A stretch of 64,000 nt of DNA from Diphasiastrum complanatum (lineage: Eukaryota; Streptophyta; Lycopodiopsida; Lycopodiales; Lycopodiaceae), in assembly GCA_029204225.1 (NCBI GenBank), contig CM055111.1, forward strand, positions 17,719,019 through 17,783,018, in the 5' to 3' direction. Position numbers and translations under genes: made by a program. The notes under the pieces are model-generated. The model did no database searches and had not been told where the DNA came from. It saw nothing but the letters and a program-made list of their open reading frames with translations. This document shows, piece after piece, positions 55,586 to 64,000 of this stretch. Position 1 is the first letter of the stretch, and every line of letters starts with the position of its first letter.

Positions 55586-58500
55586 ATGGCTACAAATGGA
55601 GGCTACATGTTGGAAAGCAATGATAGGCTTACCTCCCTCAACTATTCTACTTGGAAAGTAAGGATGGAGTCTTTGCTTGAGATGAATGAGTTGATGGATA
55701 TTGTTGTAGGTGTGGAGGAGAGACCTTTGGCACCTCAAGAACAATTGAGGTATGACAAGAGGGCAAAGAAAGCCCTTCACATGATCAAGATGAATGTGAC
55801 AAATGAGCTTATCAAAGAGGTTGGTAAGTGCACATCATCTAGTGAAGCTTGGGAAGCCTTGAAGAAGGTTTATGAATCCAAGTCTACTTCTAGAGTGTTG
55901 ACTTTAAGAAGGCAAATCTTTTCTTGTATGCAAAAGAAGAGTGAGAATGGACATGCTTTTGTTTTGAGAGTTAAAGCATTGAATGATGAGTTAGCATGCA
56001 TTAATGATGGCATAAATAATGAGGAGCTTGTTCAAGTGATTCTCAATGGCTTGTTGGATGATCATGCTAATCTTGTTCAAAGTTATGCTATCCAAAAATG
56101 TTTACCAAGTGTTGGAGACTTGCAAGAGGTCTTGTTGGCTGAAGAATTCAGGTTGCAAGCAAGAGTGGGAGCATCTTCTACATCTCAAGGAGGAGAAGAG
56201 GAGGCAATGTTCTCTAAAGGCAAGTTCAAGGGCAAAGGTAAAAGCAATTGGTCTAAAGGGCAAGACCAAGGTGAGCACTCTACTTTTGGCAAAAAGAAGG
56301 ATAGATCTAAGCTAAAATGTTTCTATTGTGGAGTCAAAGGGCATTTTGCTAGTGATTGTTTTAAGAAAAAGAGGGATCAAGGGGAAAAGCAAACCAATCT
56401 AACTATTGATGAGGGTGGGGATGAGCTTCTTTCAAATGATGCTTTTGTTATGTCATCTTGCTTGTTGGCTAATCATGGAGACATTGATCCTTGGTGGATT
56501 GATAGTGGAGCCACTTCTCATATGACATATCATAAAGAGTATTTTTCATCTTTAATGGCATTTGATGGTGATAGGAAGGTAATCTATACCGCAAATGATG
56601 GTGAGTGTGCAATCAAGGGGATTGGCACAATTCCTATTTCACTTTCTACAAATAGGAATATAGAATTGAAAGATGTTTTGCTCATTCCATCCATTACCAA
56701 GAACTTACTTAGTGTAAGCCAAATGCTTGACAAAGGATTCAAAGTTGAGTTTGATGGTGATGCTTGCTTGATCAAAAAGGGGTGTAGTATCATTGCAAAA
56801 GGGAAAAGGCAAGGGAAATTGTTCAAGCTTGATGCATGTGTTGTTGCTAACCAAGTTGGATGCATGGCAAATGAACAAATGTCAATTCAAGAGGTATGGC
56901 ATAAAAGGATGGGACATCTCAACTACAAGGCCTTGGAGGTAATAGCCAAAAAGGAGGTAGTAAGGGGACTTCCCAAGTCTCTTACTTGCTTGAATCATGT
57001 TTGTGAAGAATGTGCTTTGTCTAAATCACATAGATTGCCATATACTAGATCTATATCTAGATCTAAGATGCCTTTTTCTCTCTTGCATTCGGATATTCAT
57101 GGTGTTACTACAATTAGCAATGGAGGTGCTAAGATGTATGTAACTTTCATTGATGATTTTAGTAGATTTTGTTGGGTTTATCTACTAAAGAGCAAGGATG
57201 AGGTGTTTGATGTGTTTGTCAAGTTCAAAGTTGCTATTGAGACTCAATTTACAACCAAAATCAAATGCTTGAGGAGCGACAATGGTGGTGAATACATTTC
57301 TAACAAATTCAAAGCCTTTTGCGATGAGCATGGGATCAAGAGGGAGTACACATGTCCAAGAACACCACAACAAAATGGAGTGGCCGAGAGGAAGAATAGA
57401 ACCTTGTGTGAGAGTGCAAAGGCAATGAGATTGAATGCTAATCTTCCTAAACCTTTTTGGAGTGATGCTTTGTTGTGTGCAAATTTCCTATGCAATAGAT
57501 GGCCAAGTGTTGTATTGGAAGGAAAAACCCCTTTTGAAGCTTTGTTTGGTACGAAGCCTAATGTCAAGTTTCTAAGAACTTTTGGATGCATTTGCTACTT
57601 CAACATTACTCTTGATGATAGAACTAAGGAGGATCCATCTTCAAGAAAGGGCATTTTTGTTGGTTATAGTGAAGTAAGCAAAGCATATAGGATTTATGTT
57701 CCTTCAATCAAGAAAGTGTTCACAAGTAGGGATGTCATTTTTGATGAAGGTAACATTCCAAAAGTTGTTTCAAGTGATGATGGTGTTGTTGCAACTAATG
57801 TGCTTGATGACAATGGAGTTGATGACACATTGGATGTGGATGTTGAAGAAGCCTCTTCAAGTCAAATTCCAAGGAGAACTCCAAGGCATAAAGTGAAACC
57901 CTCAAGGCTCACTTATGATGGCAAAGGTAAGCAAGTGGTGGATGGATCCAACTATGCTTTCCTAACTTCTTTTGATGTACCTTCATGTGTAGATGAAGCA
58001 AGGCAAGAAGAGGAATGGATCCAAGCAATGGATCTTGAGTTTGAAGCACTTATGAAGAACAACACATGGAGGTTGGTGGAGCTTCCAAAGGGCAAAAGTG
58101 CAATTGGATGCAAATGGATCTTCAAGGTAAAGACAAATCAAGATGGATCTATCAACAAGTTGAAGGCAAGGTTGGTGGCTAAAGGTTATGCTCAAGAGCA
58201 TGGCATTGACTATGAGGAAACCTTTGCACCCGTGGCAAAGATGGTGAGCATAAGAGTAATCATTTCCCTTGCAACTCTTTATGGATGGGATCTTTGGCAA
58301 TTAGACATTTCTAATGCTTTCTTGAATGGTGATCTTGAAGAGGAAGTCTACATGGAGCAACCCGAGAGCTATGTTTCTCATAGCAAGCCTAATCATGTGT
58401 GTTTTCTACAAAAAAGTTTGTATGGTCTTAAGCAAGCACCAAGGAGTTGGTATGCTAGGCTTAACTCTTTTCTACTTTCTCAAAACTTCACTATGAGTGA

Positions 58501-59536
58501 GTATGATCATTCACTTTACTTTAGAATTAGTGCTAATGATGTTACAATCCTTCTAATTTATGTGGATGACATTATTTTAAGTGGAGGGAACAAGGAAGAT
58601 ATAGAAGATATCAAGAAAGCACTAAAAAAGGAATTTGAAGTGCATGATCTTGGTCTTTTGAGCTATATCTTAGGAATAGAAGTAATTAGAACTTCTCAAA
58701 TCACTTTTATTTCACAAGAGAAGTATGCTATTTCTATTCTCAATAGATTTCATATGGTAGATGCAAATCCTATTGATACACCTATGGAATCACATGTAAA
58801 GCTAACTATAAGAGGTAATGAAAGATCCTTCGAGGACATTACTCTCTATAGGAAGCTAATAGGTTCTCTTATATATCTAACCATCACAAGACCTGATTTA
58901 TCTTATTGTGTTGGTAGATTAAGCCAATTCATGCAAGATCCTAGCATAGAACATTGGAAACTAGGAAAGAGGATCTTGAGATACATCTCGGGAACAAAAG
59001 ATTTTGGCATTGTTTATAGAGGCTCATCACCTAACTTATTTGGTTTTTCAGATTCAGATTTTGCAGGAGACCTTATGGATAGAAAATCCATAAATGCACA
59101 TGCTATTTTCATAGGTGATGGAGCTATCTCATGGATGTCGAAGAAACAAGCAACTATATCACTTTCTTCTAGTGAGGCCGAGTACAAAGCTTTGACATCA
59201 TGCACAAAGGAGATGGTGTGGATCAAGAGGATGATTATGGAGCTTCATTTGCTGGATTTTTCAGAGAGTCCAATCATCTTTTGTGACAACCTTTCAGCCC
59301 AAAGTCTAGCAAGCAATCCGGTTTTCCATGCAAGGAGCAAACATATCGAGGTGGCTTACCATTTTGTGAGAGAACAAGTGTTGGCAAAAGAGATCAAGCT
59401 TGAACATGTCCCATCAAAGGAATGTGTGGCTGATATCTTTACCAAAGCATTGGGAAAGGACTTATTTTTCAAGCATAGAACAAGTCTTGGTGTACTTTCT
59501 AAATCTATGCTAAAACTAGTTGAAGAGGGAGTGTGA
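55586..59536 (+). CDS. Copia gag-pol polyprotein, 1,316 aa, intact
   Basis: ATG 55586 (AACATGGCT) opens a single frame for gag, protease, integrase, RT and RNase H, needed for the full cytoplasmic and nuclear replication cycle. Gag (1-~230) has YMLESNDRLTSLNYSTWKVR, the DUF4219/UBN2-type start. The zinc knuckle is C245-C248-H253-C258. Protease D306-S-G-A follows. Pre-integrase (WHKRMGHLNY, CEECALSKSH) leads to the integrase triad D503, D565, E601, exactly DD35E. RT has WQLDISNAFLNGDLEEEVYM and YVDD at 992-995. RNase H acidic residues lie at D1156, E1197 and D1234. No stop or frameshift is present. The stop TGA (59534-59536) uses the first bases of the 3' LTR. How gag is made in excess is not evident; no frameshift signal is seen. 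Confidence 0.97.
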   Translation: MATNGGYMLESNDRLTSLNYSTWKVRMESLLEMNELMDIVVGVEERPLAPQEQLRYDKRAKKALHMIKMNVTNELIKEVGKCTSSSEAWEALKKVYESKSTSRVLTLRRQIFSCMQKKSENGHAFVLRVKALNDELACINDGINNEELVQVILNGLLDDHANLVQSYAIQKCLPSVGDLQEVLLAEEFRLQARVGASSTSQGGEEEAMFSKGKFKGKGKSNWSKGQDQGEHSTFGKKKDRSKLKCFYCGVKGHFASDCFKKKRDQGEKQTNLTIDEGGDELLSNDAFVMSSCLLANHGDIDPWWIDSGATSHMTYHKEYFSSLMAFDGDRKVIYTANDGECAIKGIGTIPISLSTNRNIELKDVLLIPSITKNLLSVSQMLDKGFKVEFDGDACLIKKGCSIIAKGKRQGKLFKLDACVVANQVGCMANEQMSIQEVWHKRMGHLNYKALEVIAKKEVVRGLPKSLTCLNHVCEECALSKSHRLPYTRSISRSKMPFSLLHSDIHGVTTISNGGAKMYVTFIDDFSRFCWVYLLKSKDEVFDVFVKFKVAIETQFTTKIKCLRSDNGGEYISNKFKAFCDEHGIKREYTCPRTPQQNGVAERKNRTLCESAKAMRLNANLPKPFWSDALLCANFLCNRWPSVVLEGKTPFEALFGTKPNVKFLRTFGCICYFNITLDDRTKEDPSSRKGIFVGYSEVSKAYRIYVPSIKKVFTSRDVIFDEGNIPKVVSSDDGVVATNVLDDNGVDDTLDVDVEEASSSQIPRRTPRHKVKPSRLTYDGKGKQVVDGSNYAFLTSFDVPSCVDEARQEEEWIQAMDLEFEALMKNNTWRLVELPKGKSAIGCKWIFKVKTNQDGSINKLKARLVAKGYAQEHGIDYEETFAPVAKMVSIRVIISLATLYGWDLWQLDISNAFLNGDLEEEVYMEQPESYVSHSKPNHVCFLQKSLYGLKQAPRSWYARLNSFLLSQNFTMSEYDHSLYFRISANDVTILLIYVDDIILSGGNKEDIEDIKKALKKEFEVHDLGLLSYILGIEVIRTSQITFISQEKYAISILNRFHMVDANPIDTPMESHVKLTIRGNERSFEDITLYRKLIGSLIYLTITRPDLSYCVGRLSQFMQDPSIEHWKLGKRILRYISGTKDFGIVYRGSSPNLFGFSDSDFAGDLMDRKSINAHAIFIGDGAISWMSKKQATISLSSSEAEYKALTSCTKEMVWIKRMIMELHLLDFSESPIIFCDNLSAQSLASNPVFHARSKHIEVAYHFVREQVLAKEIKLEHVPSKECVADIFTKALGKDLFFKHRTSLGVLSKSMLKLVEEGV
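59519..59531 (+). other. Polypurine tract of the intact copia-1
   Basis: AGTTGAAGAGGGAG lies directly before the 3' LTR and primes plus-strand DNA synthesis. It also codes the last residues of the polyprotein (LVEEG). Confidence 0.85.
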
Positions 59537-60184
59537 AAAATTGTCAACTAGTAGTATTTTCCTAACTTGAGATTTTGTAGGCCTATGGCCAAATAAAAGT
59601 TAGAGATAGGTTCATACATGTATGTAGAGGCCCAAAGTATGTGTACACTACTTTTGAGGTCACATTAATTAGAGGAGGTCGAGTGTGGAGCTCTTCTATT
59701 GGCTCATAATTTGGTGCATTCCTATTTGACCAAATTTCTAGGTATATGGGTGAATCCTATTGGACCCCAATTTTAGCCTATCATAAGACAAGTGGCCAAG
59801 AGGCACTATGGCTGCTATAAATAGCCATCTCCACGAGTATGTACACATCTCATTTTCATTCTATTGAATGAATGTTATGCTCTTTGAAGGTCCATCTTCT
59901 TCTCTCTCACTTTTTTGTTCATATCTTGCATTCTAGCCACTAGAATTGTGATTTCTTTGTTGCTATGGCTTCACACGTGTGAAATGCAGGTTGTAGGCTC
60001 TGAAGTACGAACAGGGACAGCAAGTTTCTGTTTGTGGAAGCTTATGATCAGATTTTGATGTTTAGTTGATGTTTAGTATGCTTAACATCACAATTTCTAT
60101 CATTTTTTCAATCTAGATGTGCATAACTTCCATGGCCAAGATCTTTATGAAACTTTAGCATCTTTTGGATCTGAGTTTTTCACA
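59532..60184 (+). repeat. 3' LTR of the intact copia-1
   Basis: 653 bp, the same length as the 5' LTR, with one base difference noted (A for G near 60009). Followed by AAATA at 60185-60189, the right target-site duplication. Confidence 0.95.
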
Positions 60185-60189
60185 AAATA

Positions 60190-60700
60190 TATGCAATTGC
60201 TAGATGCATCAAATATACACAGACACAGATAAACAAAATATAGGTACAAAAAAGTCCGCTAGTGAGCGAGACAATTTTGTAAGGAGGATCCGCGGAGATC
60301 CAAGAAGTCCGCTAGTAAGCGAGACACTATTCGTGGGAGAACACTTTTCTGTCACGCCAATGCACTGTGTGGGTCTATCACACAGTGCTTGAAACCAAGA
60401 GGATCAATAGACAATGTTGTATCAACTATGCACATATCATTCTGAATTTTGTCTGATCTTGATTCAATTACTGTTTGCTATTGTTCATGTATCTCATTCA
60501 CTTGTTTTATCTATTCCAAACACTGGTTCAATCTTGTTAAATGCTGAATTAATTTATAACATAGGTCAACAATGTCTGTCTACATTATGGTGAATTGTAG
60601 GAATGATATAGCAAGTAGTGACCAACAACCATCCGAATTGATTTCATTCGCGATTGTTTCATTTCATGTTTTGTTTTTTATTCACGATATTTTCGCTCTC
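60190..60700 (+). mobile_element. Outer copia-2 5' LTR, right part
   Basis: It continues the LTR interrupted at 54334 and matches 63350-63858. It ends at the PBS. It contains two 22-base direct repeats (60252-60273 and 60305-60326), the imperfect palindrome GGATCCGCGGAGATCC (60286-60301) and a hairpin with CACTGTGTG/CACACAGTG arms (60363-60387). Confidence 0.88.
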
Positions 60701-60713
60701 TGGTATCAGAGCC
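60701..60713 (+). other. Outer copia-2 primer-binding site
   Basis: TGGTATCAGAGCC directly follows the interrupted 5' LTR, about 95 bases before the gag ATG at 60809. Its place right of the inner element proves that the LTR is split rather than duplicated. Confidence 0.9.
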
Positions 60714-60808
60714 TGTCATAGTCTGACATAGCCACAAAGCTATCAGATCCATGAGGCAAAGCATTCATGACAAAGAACCATTAACAAGTGAGAACATAGT
60801 TCACATCA

Positions 60809-62159
60809 ATGGCTTCAATAAGCAGTATACAATCAAAGATCTGCACAATCCTTAACTCATCAGGATCTAACTTCCTAGCATGGAAAGTCAAGACCTCTCT
60901 TATACTAAAGGGAGAAGGATTATTTTCCTAGGTGGATGGAACTGAGGATATGCCTACAATTACAGATAAAGATGTACGTGAATGGAGAGAGAAGAACGAC
61001 AAGGCAGTAGCCATGTTGTCATCATCCATTGAGGATAGCCTGACTCTTGACCTCGCTACACTCTTTAATGCAAGAGAGATGTGAGATACTTTACTCACAA
61101 AATTTCAGACAAAATCACACAATCAGTTCACGTTTCTTGAAGATCAGCTGACAAACCTACAATGGGATGGCAAAGACCTCACCTCCTTTATCAAAAAGAT
61201 GAAGGATCTAATCCATTCATTACACAATTCTGTAGCAGAGAATATAGTATCAGCAGAGAAACAACTCACCTATCTATTAAGAGCTTTACCAAGATCCTTC
61301 CAGACAACCCGAACGCTGCTAGCAAAGGATCTAGCTATGGCACTCTAAAAGACAATGATCGAGATCCAAGAAGAAGTCGAAGATCGTGAGCATCTTGATC
61401 ACAAGGATGCTTCTGACCAAGCTCTCTACAACAACAAGGAGAAGACGAAGAAGTAGTTCAAGCTTAAGAGGGAGTCAGACCGAAAGCATGATCGAGACAA
61501 GCAAGCAGAAGGAGCCAACAAAGGCAAATGGAAAAACAAAGAGAAGTCGAAATAGCAGAATGGCGACAAGAAGACATGCGTGAGATGCAAATGCGAAGGA
61601 CATACTATCGATTCGTGTTGGCTAAATCCGAAAATCGAGTGTATCGTGTTATTCTTGTGATTCATGGTTCTAGATGCTTTCATATAGTGATGCTAGTTGG
61701 GCATCTCTCAAGGACAACTACAAAAGTTTCTCAGGAGGAGGTACCATCGTAGTAGGAGTAGCAATTCTCTAGTTCATCAAAAAGTAGACCATCGTGGCTC
61801 AATCATTTGGCGAAGTAGAATACGTAACAACAACAAAGATGGAAAATGAAATCACTTGGCTCAAATAGTTCTTTGACGAACTAGGTGAAATGAGAAATGA
61901 ACCTCTGATTTTGCAGATGGAAAATACATCTGCAATACACCTGACAAAGGATCTCGTGTTTCACTCAAGAAAGAAACACATTGCAATCAAGTACCACTTG
62001 ATAAGGGATCTGATCAAAAAGAAGAAGCTGCAGACTACTTTCATTGGAACGAAGAAGGCGGTTGTTGACATCTTTACAAAGGCATTATACAAAGGTCTGT
62101 TCGAGAAACATAGGAGAAGTCTTGGAGTGATCAAGCTATCACGCTTTGAGAAGAACTGA
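60809..62159 (+). pseudogene. Copia-2 deletion derivative: gag joined to RNase H
   Basis: Gag starts MASISSIQSKICTILNSSGS and runs to the knuckle CVRCKCEGHTIDSCWLNPK. In-frame stops lie near 60929, 61083, 61346, 61453 and 61555. At about 61650, after KIECI, the sequence jumps to RNase H (MLSYSDASWASL, TSAIHLTKDLVFHSRKKHI, VVDIFTKALYKGLF). Protease, integrase and RT are therefore deleted. The terminal stop at 62157-62159 overlaps the LTR start, as in copia-1. The element can move only with proteins from elsewhere, if at all. Confidence 0.9.
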
Positions 62160-62329
62160 AGAAACAAAATGTTTCTGCTACCAAAGCTCTACTAGCTCTT
62201 GACTCCAAATCTGACAAAAAGACATGAAAAAAAAATGTTCGCAAACAACACGAACAATAGGAGAATGTCAAACGACGCAAAAGGAAAATGTTTGCGACAC
62301 AATAGGAGAAGGTCAAATGACACAAAACT
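62157..62329 (+). mobile_element. Outer copia-2 3' LTR, left part
   Basis: It begins TGAAGAAACAAAATGTTTCTG and parallels 53961-54130 at roughly 85-90 percent identity. It is interrupted at about 62330 by another LTR and resumes at 63149. The summed length is ~883 bp, close to the 885 bp of the 5' LTR. Confidence 0.88.
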
Positions 62330-63148
62330 CTTGAATTTCACACGTGTGGACTGTCCACTTCATGTACTTGTGATCTCCTAAGGTGTGTAGATGCACCAAG
62401 ATCAAGACTAGATTGAGATTCAAGATCAATCTTGAATCCTATGGCAAAAACACACTACTACATGCATTCAATCACTTCCAACTCTCACTCACACGTGTGG
62501 GAAGTGTTCCAAAAGTATTCTAAGTAAAAACAAGCTGCTCTCCTTGGGTAGAGAGAGAAAAACCATCAAGAGCTCTCGGGTAGAGAGAGAAAGCTAGAAA
62601 TTCAATGACACTCAAAATCCACTCAATCTCAAAATCAATTTGATCCAAAAGGAGGAGTACAATGATACTAATAGATTCATGAGCTACCACTATGCTTAAC
62701 TATGATTGGATCACACTTTGCCACCTCTTAATCCTATTGGACCATTGATCCATGCACCTCTAAATTCTATTGGACTATATTCAAGCACACCTCAATTTTC
62801 TATTGGACCTCACAGGGTTCCACCTCTAAATCCTATTGGACCTCTTAAGCTTCATCAAACAAAAGCATGACACTTGTCTACACTCTAATTGGCACAAGTT
62901 TGGCTCTATTTTGGCTCAATATTGGCATTACAAGTGGAAATGGATAATTTGCCATCTATGCCAAATTTGACCCTATCCACATCCTACACCTAAATGCTTG
63001 ACTATGAAATTCTATGAGACCCCTATATCAAACATTTTGATTTACTTTACAATTCTCCACACGTGGGAACATCCTCCACGCATGTGAGATTCACTTACAA
63101 ACTTCTATCATAAAAAATACCAAGCTAGATTTTTGCCAATTTCTCACA
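62330..63148 (-). mobile_element. Copia-1-related LTR inserted in the outer 3' LTR
   Basis: On the minus strand it starts TGTGAGAAATTGGCAAA, a copia-1-type LTR start (cf. 37638). It ends near the CACACGTGTGAAATTCA motif, so its R-U5 end is probably short or truncated. Right flank AAAAC (63149-63153) is also found at 62325-62329, possibly a target duplication, but the left edge is not exact. The plus strand contains repeated TCYTATTGGACC phrases (62730-62840) and three CACGTG boxes. No coding sequence is present. Confidence 0.65.
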
Positions 63149-63858
63149 AAAACGACACGAAACTCTTCGTGACACGAAACCTTTGCGTTCCAAAGGACCA
63201 AGAAGATCAAACAAACACCATGAAGTACTAATCTTTGACATGATATGGTGACATCAACAGAAGAGCGTTAGGACATGCCTAATCCACCACTCTTGTAATC
63301 TAAGATTAGTTATAGATTGTTTAATCTATCTAGTCAAAAATGTTACTTTGAATATATGCAATTGCTAGATGCATCAAATATATACAAACACAGATAGACA
63401 AAATATAGAACATAAAAGTCCTCTAGTGAGCGAGACAATTTTGTAAGCAGGATCCACGGAGATCCAAGAAGTCCGCTAGTAAGCGAGACACTGTTCGTGG
63501 GAGAACATCGCTTCTGTCATGCCACTACACTGTGTGGGTCTGTCACACAGTGCTTGAAACTAAGAGGATCAGTAGACAATGTTATAGTTGTTATGCACAT
63601 ATCATTCTGAATTTTGTCTGATCGATTGAATATTGTCTACTGTTGTTCGTGTATCTCATTCACTTGTTTTATCTATTCCACACATTGGTTCAATCTTGTT
63701 GAATGCTGAATTAATTTAGAACGTAGGTCAACAGTGTCTGACTACATTCTGGAGGATTTTAGGAATGATATAGTAGGCAGTGACTAGCAATGATATCCGA
63801 ACTCCATCCGAATTGATTTCATTCCCGATTGTTTTGCTTCGCGTTTCATATTTTGCTT
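63149..63858 (+). mobile_element. Outer copia-2 3' LTR, right part
   Basis: It matches 54130-54334 plus 60190-60700, including the uninterrupted insertion site GAATATATGCAATTG (63350), the paired repeats (63416-63437 and 63469-63490) and the CACTGTGTG hairpin (63528-63552). It is followed directly by an unrelated integrase fragment; no target duplication of the outer element was recognised. Confidence 0.85.
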
Positions 63859-64000
63859 CGCGAAAAAGTGAAAGCACTCCGAACTAATGGTGGTGGCGAA
63901 TACCTCTCTAACGAGATGTCTGACTACATGGATAAACATGGTATTAGAAGATAGTTCACCACTTCCTATTTACCTCAATAGGACAAAATTGCAGAAAGGA
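63859..64000 (+). pseudogene. Copia integrase fragment running off the window
   Basis: The frame reads KVKALRTNGGGEYLSNEM, then a stop in place of a residue after GIRR, then FTTSYLPQ. This is the second catalytic-Asp block of copia integrase (LRTDNGGEY), with the Asp changed to Asn-Gly. It continues past the window end. It is not contiguous in element order with the gag-protease piece left of the outer element. Confidence 0.8.

Larger units (their letters stand above)
54335..60184 (+). mobile_element. Complete young copia-1 retrotransposon, 5,850 bp
   Basis: Two 653 bp LTRs (54335-54987 and 59532-60184) begin TGTGAAAAATTG and end TTTTTCACA, giving nine-base inverted termini. By eye they differ at one base (GTACGGACAG versus GTACGAACAG). 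A 5 bp target duplication, initiator tRNA-Met PBS, ~586-base leader, single uninterrupted 1,316-codon ORF and polypurine tract are all present and in the standard order. It sits inside the 5' LTR of an older copia-2. Near-identical LTRs and an unbroken ORF mean a recent insertion, probably transposition-competent if transcribed. Confidence 0.97.

Noticed and set aside
62333-63148. Inserted LTR as a perfect solo LTR with AAAAC target duplication
   Set aside because: AAAAC occurs on both sides, but the left LTR edge does not start with the expected CA complement at that point; kept only as approximate.
53956-63863. Target-site duplication for the outer copia-2
   Set aside because: GATGA on the left has no counterpart after 63858, and the flanking pol fragments are not contiguous, so ends may be rearranged.
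1-64000. tRNA, rRNA or microRNA genes
   Set aside because: No cloverleaf with intact A and B boxes, no rRNA core sequence and no clear precursor hairpin in a plausible transcript was seen; a covariance-model scan would be needed to exclude them.

Overview
This window is nuclear DNA of a land plant. The evidence is the spliced GT-AG gene structure, a plastid-type EamA transporter gene, a plant NEK-kinase-like exon, many Ty1/copia elements primed by initiator-Met tRNA (TGGTATCAGAGC), and long CT/CA microsatellites. The clade cannot be fixed from the sequence; a TE-rich genome such as a fern, lycophyte or gymnosperm would fit. Almost all of the window is transposable-element DNA. Two single-copy-looking genic signals remain: the EamA transporter locus (15.9-18.8 kb) and an isolated NEK-like kinase exon (40.3 kb).

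Layout. 0.3-4.0 kb: a gypsy protease relic and an unidentified minus-strand relic locus. 4.0-7.7 kb: four copies of a ~1.03 kb tandem repeat rich in (CT)n and (CA)n. 7.7-9.9 kb: a minus-strand, internally deleted copia (family 2) with PBS and LTR. 12.1-14.4 kb: a copia-2 RT/RNase H relic and a copia-1-type LTR. 14.7-14.9 kb: a possible SINE. 15.9-18.8 kb: an EamA transporter in four exons with a frameshift in exon 2. 19.6-25.5 kb: gag, integrase and RT relics of several elements. 26.6-28.7 kb: an inverted diverged copy of the last EamA exon and its 3' flank, carrying a GC-rich insert and bordered by a dense TTCCTA/TAGGAA cluster. 29.2-35.7 kb: LTR, RT and gag fragments of three copia families plus an unidentified coiled-coil relic. 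35.7-41.3 kb: unidentified relics, two LTRs and the NEK exon. 41.5-42.8 kb: degenerate tandem repeats. 43.3-53.9 kb: further copia relics and one LINE RT fragment.

The right end (53.9-63.9 kb) is a clear nest. An old deletion-derivative copia (family 2, ~0.88 kb LTRs) has a complete, apparently young 5,850 bp copia (family 1, 54335-60184) inside its 5' LTR. Another LTR sits inside its 3' LTR. The young element has 653 bp LTRs with one difference seen by eye, a 5 bp target duplication (AAATA), PBS, polypurine tract and an unbroken 1,316-codon gag-pol ORF with all catalytic residues. It is the only element here that looks able to encode its own transposition.

Family names (copia-1 to copia-5) are local labels used to tie related pieces together. 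All similarity statements come from reading the sequence by eye; identities are approximate.
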